Source of the DNA: Alphaproteobacteria bacterium
GTDB lineage: Bacteria > Pseudomonadota > Alphaproteobacteria > Ferrovibrionales > Ferrovibrionaceae
Assembly: GCA_947473805.1 (NCBI GenBank)
Contig: CANJGB010000007.1
Coordinates: 59,533-123,532, forward strand
Direction of reading: 5' to 3'
Length of the DNA: 64,000 bases
Shown: positions 8,391-16,432 of the stretch, one piece after another
How the letters are laid out: every line of letters begins with the position of its first letter
Numbering within the stretch: position 1 is the stretch's first letter
Translations under genes and position numbers: made by a program
Notes under the pieces: generated by a model
The model's input: the letters and a program-made list of their open reading frames with translations, nothing else
What the model was told of the DNA's origin: nothing
Databases searched by the model: none

Positions 8391-9605
8391 ATGCGGAAAT
8401 TCCTGCTTGCCGGCGTCTGTGCGCTGGCTTCGATGGTGGCGTTCGGCGCCACGGCCCAGGAGAAACTGGGCAGCAAGCCGATCAAGGTCGGCATGATCTC
8501 CGACTTCTCCAGCCAGTTCGCGGTCTATACCGGTCTCGGTTCAGTGCAGGCGGCCAACCTCGCGGTTGAGGACTTCCTCAAGGAAAAGCCGAATCGCAAG
8601 ATCGAGATCATCACCGCCGATCACCAGAACAAGCCCGACATTGCCTCCACCACCGCGCGCCAGTGGTGGGAGACGCAGGGCGTCGACGTGATCACCGAAC
8701 TGGCCGGCAGCCCGACGGCCCTGGCCGTCACCGCCATTGCCAAGGAAAAGAAGAAGTTCGCCCTGGTCGTCAGCGCGTCGTCCAGCGCGATTGCCGGCGA
8801 GCAGTGCGGCCCGACCGTCATCCACTGGCCGTACAACACCTTCGTGACCTCGGGCGCGCCCATCCAGGCGATGCTGGCCCAGGGTCAGGATACGTTCTAC
8901 TTCATCGCCGTCGACACCGGCACCGGCACTGCGGTGCAGACTGATGCCACGGCCGTCATCACCGCCGGCAACGGCAAGGTCGTTGGCTCGATCCGCCACC
9001 CGTTCGGCGCGACCGACTTCTCGTCGTTCATCCTCCAGGCCCAGGCCTCGAAGGCGAAGGTCATTGCGCTGGCCAATTCGGGCGGCGACACGGTCAACAC
9101 CATCAAGGCGCTGAACGAGTTCGGCCTGATGAAGACCACCAAGGTTGTGGCACTGCTGCTCAACGTGCTCGACGTGCACGCGGCCGGCCTGCCCGCGACC
9201 CAGGGCATCTACGTTGCCGACGGTTCGTACTGGGACCTCGACGACCAGACCCGCGCGTTCACCAAGCGTTACATGGAGAAGATTCCGCGCATTCCGAACC
9301 ACGTGCAGACCGCCATGTACTCGGCGATGCTGCAGTACCTGCGCGCGGTCGATGCGGTCGACACCACGGATCCGGAAGCCGTTGTCGCGCAGATGTACAA
9401 GATGACGTTCAACGACTTCTACGCGAAGGGCGGCAAGCTGCGTCCCGATGGCCTGATGCAGCACGACTTCTACCTGTTCCAGGTGAAGACGCCGGCCGAA
9501 TCGAAGGGTCCGAACGATTACTACAAGGTGATCGAGACCATCCCCGGCGCGAAGGCTTTCCCGCCGCTGGCCGACAGCAAGTGCCCGATGGTCAAGAAGT
9601 CCTGA
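8391..9605 (+). CDS. ABC solute-binding protein, branched-chain amino-acid type (orphan)
   Basis: A 404-residue periplasmic binding protein of the Leu/Ile/Val-like (Peripla_BP_6) class. It has a signal peptide (MRKFLLAGVCALASMVAFG-ATAQ) and then the lobe start IKVGMISDFSSQFAVYTGLG. Further features are ADHQNKPDIASTTARQWW, the IHWPYNTF segment, VVGSIRHPFGATDFSSFI and the late LRPDGLMQHDFYLFQVKTP. AGGAGA lies just before the ATG. No permease or ATPase gene of the Liv type is nearby, so it must share membrane parts encoded elsewhere. It closely resembles the protein at 54788-55993. A strong terminator follows directly, so it is transcribed alone. Confidence 0.94.
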   Translation: MRKFLLAGVCALASMVAFGATAQEKLGSKPIKVGMISDFSSQFAVYTGLGSVQAANLAVEDFLKEKPNRKIEIITADHQNKPDIASTTARQWWETQGVDVITELAGSPTALAVTAIAKEKKKFALVVSASSSAIAGEQCGPTVIHWPYNTFVTSGAPIQAMLAQGQDTFYFIAVDTGTGTAVQTDATAVITAGNGKVVGSIRHPFGATDFSSFILQAQASKAKVIALANSGGDTVNTIKALNEFGLMKTTKVVALLLNVLDVHAAGLPATQGIYVADGSYWDLDDQTRAFTKRYMEKIPRIPNHVQTAMYSAMLQYLRAVDAVDTTDPEAVVAQMYKMTFNDFYAKGGKLRPDGLMQHDFYLFQVKTPAESKGPNDYYKVIETIPGAKAFPPLADSKCPMVKKS

Positions 9606-9627
9606 CCTGAGACTTTCGTAAAATGGG

Positions 9628-9660
9628 AAACGGCGGGCCTTGTGCCCGCCGTTTTTCTTT
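9628..9660 (+). terminator. Rho-independent terminator
   Basis: A perfect 11-base-pair stem (AAACGGCGGGC with GCCCGCCGTTT) around the loop CTTGT, running into TTTTTCTTTT. It lies 22 bases after the stop of the solute-binding protein gene and before the end of the opposing DUF2889 gene. Confidence 0.92.
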
Positions 9661-9681
9661 TGGCCTCGATCACGTTGAGTT

Positions 9682-10431
9682 CTAGACGCCTGCCTTCAAC
9701 AAATCATCCGGCCGTGCCGTGAAGTCCTGCCACGACGTGTGCACCCGGCCCAGCTTTGCGCGGTCGGGCTGGTAGGAGAAACAGGCGCCGATCATGCGAG
9801 TCTCGTCGAACGGCGCGATCGGCGACGTACCATCGCGGATGCCCTCTTTGCCCGGGTTGCGGATCGACGCCACGGTAATCGCGCGGCGCAGGATCAGGCA
9901 CGCCTCCAGCGCATCGGCATCGCGGCGCACTTCGTCGGGCCATGAAATACGGCCCATGATCTCGATGCCGGCGAATGCATCAGGGCGGATGACCTGGTAA
10001 CCATCGAGGTCCCAGATGAACACCACTTCGCCGTCACGCTTGATTGTCGCCCGGCTCAGGTCGTCCACACGGTCCGGCATTTCGATATCGTACTGCCGCG
10101 AGCCGCCGCGCGCGGCCTGCGCGATGGCCAGCCGCGCCAGTTCGTACAGGTGGGTGCAGTGCAGCCGGGCGTCGATCTCGGGCGCCACCTTCACCGGCAG
10201 CGCCACCGCCGTGCCGGCCAGCAGGCCGATACTGGCCGTCGCCTGCGGGCAGGTCGTCCACGGATAGCGGATCGAACGTCCCTCGACCGCGATCACGACA
10301 CGGCCGTCGTGGACGACGTCGACCTCGAAATGGTGCAGGTCGTCCTCGACGGCGGCGCGCACGTGCAAGCCTTCCGCGCGCGCCACGACGCGGCGGCGGA
10401 AAATACCGTTGAGGCCGTTGTCAGTGGTCAA
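9682..10431 (-). CDS. DUF2889 family protein
   Basis: A 249-residue protein matching the DUF2889 pattern: FRRRVVARAEGLHVRAAVEDD, FEVDVVHDGRVV, RYPWTTCPQATA, HCTHLYELARLAIAQAA, VDDLSRATIKRDGEVVF, and a final IGACFSYQPDRA. The HCTHLYELA segment and conserved acidic residues suggest a metal or thioester site, but the family has no established function. It is often found with CoA-linked degradative genes. Its ATG overlaps the stop of the BKACE gene (ATGA), so the two are translationally coupled and probably act in one catabolic pathway. Confidence 0.88.
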   Translation of the reverse strand: MTTDNGLNGIFRRRVVARAEGLHVRAAVEDDLHHFEVDVVHDGRVVIAVEGRSIRYPWTTCPQATASIGLLAGTAVALPVKVAPEIDARLHCTHLYELARLAIAQAARGGSRQYDIEMPDRVDDLSRATIKRDGEVVFIWDLDGYQVIRPDAFAGIEIMGRISWPDEVRRDADALEACLILRRAITVASIRNPGKEGIRDGTSPIAPFDETRMIGACFSYQPDRAKLGRVHTSWQDFTARPDDLLKAGV

Positions 10432-11303
10432 TGCGGCAGGCCGAGAATCTGCCGCGCATCCCTGGGCGTCGCGATGGTCGCGCCCATCAGTTCCAGGATC
10501 GAGCGCGCGCGTTCCACCAAAGCCGCGTTGTGCGGCGCCAGCACGCCGCGCTCCAGGTACAGGTTGTCCTCCAGCCCGACACGCGCGTGGCCGCCCAGCA
10601 CGTAGGATTGCGCCACCATTGGCATTTGCGATGCGCTGATGCCGAAGCCGGTCCAGATCGCGTCCGACGGCAGGTTGTTGCGGCCGTACAGCATGGCGTC
10701 TGTCGTCGCCGGGAGGCCATAGCGCAGGCCCAAAGCCAGTGAGAACATGGCCGGGCGGTCGACGAAGCCCGCCTCAAGCAGGTGCTGCGCCAGGACCAGG
10801 TCGCCTGCCTCGAAGATTTCCACCTCCGGCCGCACGCCCGCCTCACGCACCGCGACCGCCATCTTCTTGATAATCTTCTCGGTGTTCATGATGACGATGT
10901 CGGGCGTCTGCATGGTGTTCAGGTCCAGGGTGCAGATTTCCGGCTTCAGCTTCAGCACGTGCCGCATGCGGTCTTCGGCATTCATCACGTCGGTGCCGGG
11001 CGCGGCCAGGCGCGGATTGCCCTCGGTCGGAATGAACACGGCGCCGAAGCCCATGGTCAGGCTCAGCAGCACTTCGCGGTTCTCGGCCCTGATGCGACGC
11101 ACGACGTCCTCGAAATAATCGACGCTGGTCGACGGCTCGCCGGTCACCGGCTCGCGCACATGGATATGCAGGATGGCCGCGCCTGCCGCCGCTGCCGCCA
11201 GGCCCTGGTCGGCAATTTCCTTCGGCGACTTGGGCACGTTGTGGTGCAGCTTCGGCAGCGGCGTGCCCCCCGTCAGGGCGCAGGTGATGATGGTATTGCG
11301 CAT
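10428..11303 (-). CDS. BKACE (DUF849) beta-keto acid cleavage enzyme
   Basis: A 291-residue TIM-barrel enzyme of the DUF849/BKACE family. Members condense a beta-keto acid with acetyl-CoA and split it into a CoA ester plus acetoacetate, as 3-keto-5-aminohexanoate cleavage enzyme does. Visible features are the opening IITCALTGG, the zinc-ligand motif HIHVRE (His46, His48), FEAGDL, LRYGLPAT and GGHARVGLEDNLYL. Substrate specificity varies widely and cannot be read here. It forms a two-gene unit with the DUF2889 protein, and a remnant of a TetR regulator gene lies directly upstream in the opposite orientation. Confidence 0.93.
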   Translation of the reverse strand: MRNTIITCALTGGTPLPKLHHNVPKSPKEIADQGLAAAAAGAAILHIHVREPVTGEPSTSVDYFEDVVRRIRAENREVLLSLTMGFGAVFIPTEGNPRLAAPGTDVMNAEDRMRHVLKLKPEICTLDLNTMQTPDIVIMNTEKIIKKMAVAVREAGVRPEVEIFEAGDLVLAQHLLEAGFVDRPAMFSLALGLRYGLPATTDAMLYGRNNLPSDAIWTGFGISASQMPMVAQSYVLGGHARVGLEDNLYLERGVLAPHNAALVERARSILELMGATIATPRDARQILGLPH

Positions 11304-11370
11304 GCTTGCCGCAGCCTCCCAAGTGATGCCGCATGTGTATCCGCCCGGCCGGCGGTCTTGCAAGTCGGCA

Positions 11371-11625
11371 TTCCGCTACATGCGGCGGTTCTACGACGTG
11401 TGGCGCGACCTCATGGCCGGGGCCTTCAAGGCCGGCGAAACCCGCCGCGATGTCGATCCCGCCATCGCCACCCAGGCCCTGCTGGGCAGCCTGATCTGGA
11501 CGGGTGAGTGGTACCGGCCGGGCGGCAAGTCGCCCGAGACCATCGCCGCCGAACTGGTCGGCATCGCCTTCGACGGCATTGCCAGGTCCCGCCGTCCCCG
11601 CCGCCGCGCTCTCACGGCATCGTGA
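11371..11625 (+). pseudogene. TetR-family regulator, only the C-terminal part remains
   Basis: The frame reads FRYMRRFYDVWRDL, then AGAFKAGETRRDVDPAIATQ, ALLGSLIWTGEWYRPGGKSP and ETIAAELVGIAFDGI. This is typical of helices 7-9 of TetR-family ligand domains (LLG...WxxxWYRPGG...IA). The helix-turn-helix and first ligand helices are absent; upstream bases belong to the BKACE start region instead. An ATG at 11380 could give an 81-residue product with no DNA-binding domain. I infer a 5' deletion of a local regulator, possibly once controlling the divergent BKACE-DUF2889 pair. Confidence 0.7.
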
Positions 11626-11664
11626 TAGGCATAAACCGCAGCTTGCCCTAGTCTTCGCCCCATC

Positions 11665-12729
11665 ATGGAAGCGATTTACTACGTCATGGCCTGGGCCTGC
11701 CACCGCAAGTGCGTCCACTGCTACGAGGACCGTTTTCGCCCTTATGTGCGCGGTGCGTTGGAGGAGGTGGTGGCCGAGGCCGAGCGCAACTTCCCGCGCA
11801 TCGTCGACAACTTCCCCGACCGCATGACCTATCTCGATCTCGAGGCCCCGCTGCCTGAGGGCGGCTTCGAGGAGAAGGTCGGCCGCATCATCCTGTCCGG
11901 CGGCGAATGCCTGGTCGATCCGGTGCGCGAGCGCGTCACCTACAGGGTGATCGAACGCCTGCGCGAAAAATACCGCGACAAGGGCGGCGTGAAGATCGTG
12001 CTGCAGACCACCGGCGACCTGCTGACCGACCAGATCATCGATGATCTTCTGCAACGCGGCGTCTGGACCATATCCGTGGCCGGCGTTGATGACTTCCATG
12101 TCGGCATGCAGGGCGCCGAGAAGCAGGCGGCCTACAAGGCGAAGCTGACGGCGATGTTCGACCGCCACGGCATGCGTCCTATTGTGCCGTCCACCAAGGA
12201 CCGCAAGTCGCTGGACGAGGAAGGTGCGCTCTATTCGTTCTTCGGCGCCACGCCCGACATGTGGATCGGCAAGCTGTGGCCGCGCGGCCGCGCCTGGACC
12301 AACGGTCTGTCCACCGCCACCATCACCGACAATTTCTGCAACCGCTGGTCCGGCGCGCTGAACTTCCTCAACCACCGCCACAGTGGCTCGGAAGTTTCGG
12401 TCGAACCCGATGGCGGCGTCTATCCCTGCTGCATCAAGACCAAGATGCCGATCGGCAACCTGGTCGAGGAAGACCTGATCGGCATCCTCGACTCACTGGT
12501 CGGCGATCCGGTCTACGAAGCCATATCCATGGGCCACCCGGAGCGCATGGGCATCAAGCATGGCTGGAGCGTCGAGAAATTCATCGACAAGTCGGCCACG
12601 ACCACGCCCGATGGCAAGCCGTACCGCAACCTCTGCATCGGCTGCGACAAATTCCACGAGGAAGTGCTCAAGCCCCATATCGACGCTGCGCGCGAACGCC
12701 GCCGAAAGGGGCTGCCTCATGCTGCGTAA
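11665..12729 (+). CDS. radical SAM protein with SPASM-like C-terminal cluster domain
   Basis: A 354-residue iron-sulfur enzyme. The radical SAM cluster motif CHRKCVHC (Cys12, Cys16, Cys19) opens the protein and LSGGEC at 78-82 gives the SAM-binding GGE. The C-terminal part has further cysteines at 225, 255, 256, 324 and 327, in a SPASM-like context (VSVEPDGGVYPCC, then PIGNL, then NLCIGCDKFHEE). SPASM enzymes usually modify peptides or proteins, but no precursor peptide gene is evident. The gene overlaps the following binding-protein gene by 11 bases and so belongs to an operon with the ABC importer at 12719-16309. Substrate unknown. Confidence 0.9.
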   Translation: MEAIYYVMAWACHRKCVHCYEDRFRPYVRGALEEVVAEAERNFPRIVDNFPDRMTYLDLEAPLPEGGFEEKVGRIILSGGECLVDPVRERVTYRVIERLREKYRDKGGVKIVLQTTGDLLTDQIIDDLLQRGVWTISVAGVDDFHVGMQGAEKQAAYKAKLTAMFDRHGMRPIVPSTKDRKSLDEEGALYSFFGATPDMWIGKLWPRGRAWTNGLSTATITDNFCNRWSGALNFLNHRHSGSEVSVEPDGGVYPCCIKTKMPIGNLVEEDLIGILDSLVGDPVYEAISMGHPERMGIKHGWSVEKFIDKSATTTPDGKPYRNLCIGCDKFHEEVLKPHIDAARERRRKGLPHAA

Positions 12730-13906
12730 CATCCTGGCGCTCGCCGCCATTTTTTTCACAACCGCCGCGTACGCCCAGGCGTGGCCCGAGATCGAGGCCA
12801 GGGCGCGCGGCCAGACCGTGTACTGGAATGGCTGGGCCGGCGACGAACGGACCAACGCGTTCATCGCCTGGGCCGGCGAACAGGTGGAGAAACGCCACGG
12901 CGTGAAGGTCGAGCAGGTCAAGCTGCGCGACACAGCGGAGGCCGTGACCCGCGTGGTGGCCGAGAAAAGCGCCGGCCGCCTCGAGGGCGGGAGTGTCGAT
13001 CTGATCTGGATCAACGGCCCGAACTTTCTGGCCATGAAGGAACAGGGCCTGCTCTACGGCCCGGTCAATCCGCGCCTGCCGAATTACAGGCTGGTCGATG
13101 TCGAGGGCAAGCCGTCCAACGCCACCGACTTCACCGTGCCGGTCGACGGCCTTGCCGTGCCTTGGCGTCTGGCCCAGGTCGTATTCGTCTATGATTCCGC
13201 CCGCATCACGGCGCCGCCGCGCACTGTTCCGGCGCTGCTGGCCTGGGCGGAGGCAAATCCCGGCCGTCTTGCTCACCCGGCGGTCAGCAACTTCCTCGGC
13301 GCCACCTTCCTGAAACAGGCATTGTACGAACTTACGCCCGATCCGGCCGTGCTGCAGAGGCCCGCGACGGATGCGAATTTCGCCGCCGTCACCGCGCCGC
13401 TCTGGGCCTGGTACGACCGCCTGCGGCCCGCCCTCTGGCGCCAGGGCCGGCAGTTTCCGGCAACGGGCGCGGCCGTACGCCAATTGATGAATGATGGCGA
13501 GGTGGATCTTACCCTGTCGTTCAGTCCGTCCGAGGCTTCCACCTCCATCGCCAACGGGTCGCTGCCCGCCAGCGTGCGGACCTATGTCATGGAACGCGGC
13601 ACGATCGGCAATACCAGCTTCGTGGCAATCCCGTTCAACGCCGCGCACAAGGAGGCCGCCATGGTGCTGGCGAACTTCCTTCTGTCGCCGACGGCGCAGG
13701 CTTTTGCCCAGGACCCGCGCAACACCGGCGCCCTGTCGGTACTGGACGTCGCCCAGCTCGATGCGGCGGGCCAGAAGCTCTTCGCAGATTTGCCGCGCGG
13801 CGCAGCGACACTGACGAACGCAGAACTCGGCCGCGTCCTGCCCGAACCCCACCCTTCCTGGATGACCCGCATCACCACGGAATGGGAAAAGCGCTACAGC
13901 CGTTGA
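12719..13906 (+). CDS. ABC solute-binding protein, YnjB-like
   Basis: A 395-residue periplasmic binding protein with signal peptide MLRNILALAAIFFTTAAYA-Q. Characteristic YnjB-type segments are VYWNGWAGDERTNAFIAW, VDLIWINGPNFLAMKEQGLLYGP (quoted in part), FTVPVDGLAVPW, VPALLAWAEANPGR and EVDLTLSFSPSEAS. The YnjBCD system belongs to the thiamine/iron-type ABC importers and its substrate is not established. ATG at 12719 lies inside the end of the radical SAM gene, showing translational coupling. A 62-base palindromic repeat separates it from its permease gene. Confidence 0.93.
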   Translation: MLRNILALAAIFFTTAAYAQAWPEIEARARGQTVYWNGWAGDERTNAFIAWAGEQVEKRHGVKVEQVKLRDTAEAVTRVVAEKSAGRLEGGSVDLIWINGPNFLAMKEQGLLYGPVNPRLPNYRLVDVEGKPSNATDFTVPVDGLAVPWRLAQVVFVYDSARITAPPRTVPALLAWAEANPGRLAHPAVSNFLGATFLKQALYELTPDPAVLQRPATDANFAAVTAPLWAWYDRLRPALWRQGRQFPATGAAVRQLMNDGEVDLTLSFSPSEASTSIANGSLPASVRTYVMERGTIGNTSFVAIPFNAAHKEAAMVLANFLLSPTAQAFAQDPRNTGALSVLDVAQLDAAGQKLFADLPRGAATLTNAELGRVLPEPHPSWMTRITTEWEKRYSR

Positions 13907-13918
13907 TGCCGCTCTCTC

Positions 13919-13980
13919 GTCATTCCCGCGTAAGCGGGAGTCCAGTGGGTCGACTGGGTCCCCGCTTTCGCGGGGATGAC
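13919..13980. repeat. palindromic intergenic repeat (GTCATTCCCGC type)
   Basis: Starts GTCATTCCCGCGTAAGCGGG and ends CCCCGCTTTCGCGGGGATGAC-like, so the two ends are imperfect inverted copies of each other and each also contains a small hairpin. Repeats of this GTCATTCCCGC...GCGGGGATGAC form are common dispersed elements in proteobacterial genomes. It fills the gap between the binding-protein stop and the ribosome site (GGAGG, 13981) of the permease gene. Confidence 0.85.
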
Positions 13981-13991
13981 GGAGGAAAGTA

Positions 13992-15665
13992 GTGCTGCGT
14001 CTTGCCCCCGTCCTGACGCTCGCGCTGTTTCTTGCTCCCGTGGCGGCGGGCCTGCTCGGCACCTTGTTGCCGGCCTTCCACTACCTGCCGGCGCTCGGTG
14101 GCGCGACGGTCGATCTCCAGCCGTGGCGCGACCTGGCCGACTGGCCGGGTCTGCCACGCTCGTTGCTCATCACCGTCGTGACCGGCTTCGGCGCGACGAT
14201 TCTGTCGCTGCTCGTCGCGCTGTTCATCCTCGCCCGCCTGCCCCGCGGCGCTCTGCTGCGCCGCCTTCATTCCGCTTTGCCGCCGCTGCTCGCCACGCCG
14301 CATGCTGCCATGGCCATTGGCTTTGCTTTTCTGGTTGCGCCAAGCGGTTGGCTGGCGCGGCTGTTGTCGCCCTGGGCGACGGGCTGGGAACGCCCGCCCG
14401 ACCTGCTGGTCGTGCAGGACCCCTGGGGCTTCGCCATAATCGCCGGCCTGGTGCTAAAGGAGGTGCCCTACCTGCTGCTGGTCGGCCTCGCAGCGCTGGG
14501 ACACATGAAGGTGGATCGTACGCTGGCGCTTGGCGCGTCGCTCGGCTATTCGCCGCGCACGGCGTGGTTCCGGACCGTATTGCCGACGCTGTACACGCAG
14601 CTTCGCCTGCCGGTCTACGCGGTCCTCGCCTTCTCGCATTCCGTGGTTGATGTGGCGCTGATCCTCGGCCCCTCCAACCCGCCAACGCTCGGTCCGCAGA
14701 TCCTGCGCTGGTTCTCCGAGCCGGACCTGCGCTTCCAGTTTGTCGCCGCCGCTGCCGCCATGCTGCAGCTCGCCCTCGTGGTCATCGGCATCGCCCTGTG
14801 GCGCGCGGGCGAAATCGTCGTTGCGGCTCTCGGCCGCTCGCTGGTTCGCCGGGGAAGCCGCCCCCGTGCGATCGTTGATGTCGCGCCGCCTCTGGCAATT
14901 CTGCTCGTCATCACCGCCGGGCTTGCACTCCTCGCCATTGCCCTTTGGTCACTCGCAGGCTCGTGGCGCTTTCCCGCGGCCCTGCCGCAGGTCTTCACCG
15001 TCGATACCTGGCGCAGCCAGGGGATGGGCCTCGTGACTCCGGTACTGTTGACCGCCGCGCTTGCCGTCCTTGCGACCCTCGCTGCACTGCTGCTGGCGCT
15101 CGCCTGTCTCGAGAACGAGCGTCGCCATGGCCTGCATCCCGGCCGCGGCGCGCTGTGGCTGATCTACGTGCCGCTGCTGGTGCCACAGACCGCCTTTCTG
15201 GTTGGCATGCAGATCGTGCTGATCCGCCTGCGGCTGGACGGCACCTGGCTGGCCCTGGTCTGGACCCATCTCGTCTTTGTGCTGCCGTACCTGTTCCTGA
15301 CCCTCGCGGAGTCGTGGCGACGCCTCGATCCGCGCTACGCCCGTACCGCCGCCTGCCTCGGGGCGGGCCCCGCCCGCATTCTGTTCGCCGTGGTGTTGCC
15401 CATGATGGTGCGGCCTATCCTCGCCGCCGTGGCGGTCGGCTTTGCGGTAAGTGCCGGATTGTACTTGCCGACGCTGTTCGCCGGCGCCGGCCGCTTCGCG
15501 ACACTGACGACCGAGGCGGTGACCCTGTCCGGCAGCGCCGACCGCCGGGTGGTCGGCGCCTTCGCCCTGTTGCAGGCGGCGCTGCCACTTGCGGTCTATG
15601 CCGTGGCGCTACTGCTGCCGGCCGTGCTGTTCCGCAACCGGCGCGGCCTGAGGGGGATGGGATGA
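13992..15665 (+). CDS. ABC transporter permease, two fused permease domains (YnjC-like)
   Basis: A 557-residue inner-membrane protein with about 12 hydrophobic segments and two tandem binding-protein-dependent permease domains, as in YnjC, FbpB and ThiP. EAA-type cytoplasmic loops can be seen in each half: LALGASLGYSPRTAWFRTVLP near 180 and ARTAACLGAGPARILFAVVLP near 455. It starts at GTG 13992, with GGAGG seven bases upstream at the edge of the palindromic repeat. Its stop overlaps the ATPase start (ATGA). It provides the channel for the substrate bound by the upstream YnjB-like protein. Confidence 0.93.
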   Translation: MLRLAPVLTLALFLAPVAAGLLGTLLPAFHYLPALGGATVDLQPWRDLADWPGLPRSLLITVVTGFGATILSLLVALFILARLPRGALLRRLHSALPPLLATPHAAMAIGFAFLVAPSGWLARLLSPWATGWERPPDLLVVQDPWGFAIIAGLVLKEVPYLLLVGLAALGHMKVDRTLALGASLGYSPRTAWFRTVLPTLYTQLRLPVYAVLAFSHSVVDVALILGPSNPPTLGPQILRWFSEPDLRFQFVAAAAAMLQLALVVIGIALWRAGEIVVAALGRSLVRRGSRPRAIVDVAPPLAILLVITAGLALLAIALWSLAGSWRFPAALPQVFTVDTWRSQGMGLVTPVLLTAALAVLATLAALLLALACLENERRHGLHPGRGALWLIYVPLLVPQTAFLVGMQIVLIRLRLDGTWLALVWTHLVFVLPYLFLTLAESWRRLDPRYARTAACLGAGPARILFAVVLPMMVRPILAAVAVGFAVSAGLYLPTLFAGAGRFATLTTEAVTLSGSADRRVVGAFALLQAALPLAVYAVALLLPAVLFRNRRGLRGMG

Positions 15666-16309
15666 GCGCGCTGGTCCTCGACCGCATCACGATTGCTTTG
15701 GGTGAGCGCCGGCTGATCGACAGCTTCTCGCTCATCGTGGCGCCTGGTACCGTGACGACTGTAATGGGTCCCAGCGGCGCCGGTAAATCCACGCTGCTGT
15801 CCTATGTCTCCGGCACGCTCGATCCGGTCTTTACCGGTACGGGGCATGTCATCCTTGGCGGTGACGAGATGACATACCTGCGGCCCGAGAAGCGTCGCAT
15901 CGGCATCCTGTTCCAGGACGACCTGCTGTTTCCGCATCTCTCGGTCGGGGACAACCTCGCATTCGGCCTTGCCGCCAGCGTCCGCGGCCGGGCAGAGCGC
16001 CGTGCCCGCATCGAGGCGGCGCTGGAGGAGGCGGAGCTGTCGGGCTTTGCATCACGCGATCCGGCCACGCTCTCCGGCGGCCAGCGCCAGCGTGTCGCCG
16101 TCATGCGTGCTTTGCTCGCCGAGCCGCGCGCCCTCCTGCTCGATGAACCTTTCGCCCGGCTTGACATGGCCCTGCGCGACCGCTTCCGCGCCTTCGTGTT
16201 CGGCCACGCGTTGCGGCGCGGCCTGCCGGTCCTGCTGGTCACCCATGATCCCGACGACGCCCGCGCCGCCGCGGGCCCGGTGATCGACCTCGGTGCGCCG
16301 CCAGTCTAG
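15662..16309 (+). CDS. ABC transporter ATP-binding protein (YnjD-like)
   Basis: A 215-residue ATPase subunit. Walker A is GPSGAGKST (residues ~36-44), the Q-loop region is GILFQDDLLFPHLSVGDNL, the signature is LSGGQRQRVAVMRALL, Walker B is ALLLDEPFARLD and the switch histidine lies in LLVTHDPDDA. There is no regulatory C-terminal domain. It is coupled to the permease gene by an ATGA overlap and is the last gene of the radical SAM-ynjBCD-like unit. An inverted repeat follows its stop. Confidence 0.94.
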   Translation: MSALVLDRITIALGERRLIDSFSLIVAPGTVTTVMGPSGAGKSTLLSYVSGTLDPVFTGTGHVILGGDEMTYLRPEKRRIGILFQDDLLFPHLSVGDNLAFGLAASVRGRAERRARIEAALEEAELSGFASRDPATLSGGQRQRVAVMRALLAEPRALLLDEPFARLDMALRDRFRAFVFGHALRRGLPVLLVTHDPDDARAAAGPVIDLGAPPV

Positions 16310-16319
16310 GCTGTGGAAA

Positions 16320-16404
16320 CCTCACGCTTCGACAGGCTCAGCATGAGGAGGTTTTTATGGTCGCTAGATAAGTACCCTCATCCCGAGCCTGTCGAAGGGT
16401 GAGG
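16320..16404. repeat. dispersed inverted repeat, copy A
   Basis: The left arm 16320-16348 (CCTCACGCTTCGACAGGCTC, then AGCATGAGG) and right arm 16376-16404 (CCTCATCCCGAGCCTGTCGA, then AGGGTGAGG) are near-perfect reverse complements, with 3 mismatches in 29, around a 27-base centre. The same element, differing at a few positions, lies at 46188-46268. It sits between the ATPase gene and the enoyl-CoA hydratase gene. Confidence 0.9.
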
Positions 16405-16432
16405 GGTCATAATCATCGGGGAGTGAAGCCGT

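Noticed and set aside
10843..12381. 512-residue minus-strand frame across BKACE, the TetR remnant and radical SAM gene
   Set aside because: It is out of frame with BKACE and antisense to the radical SAM gene; no family likeness.
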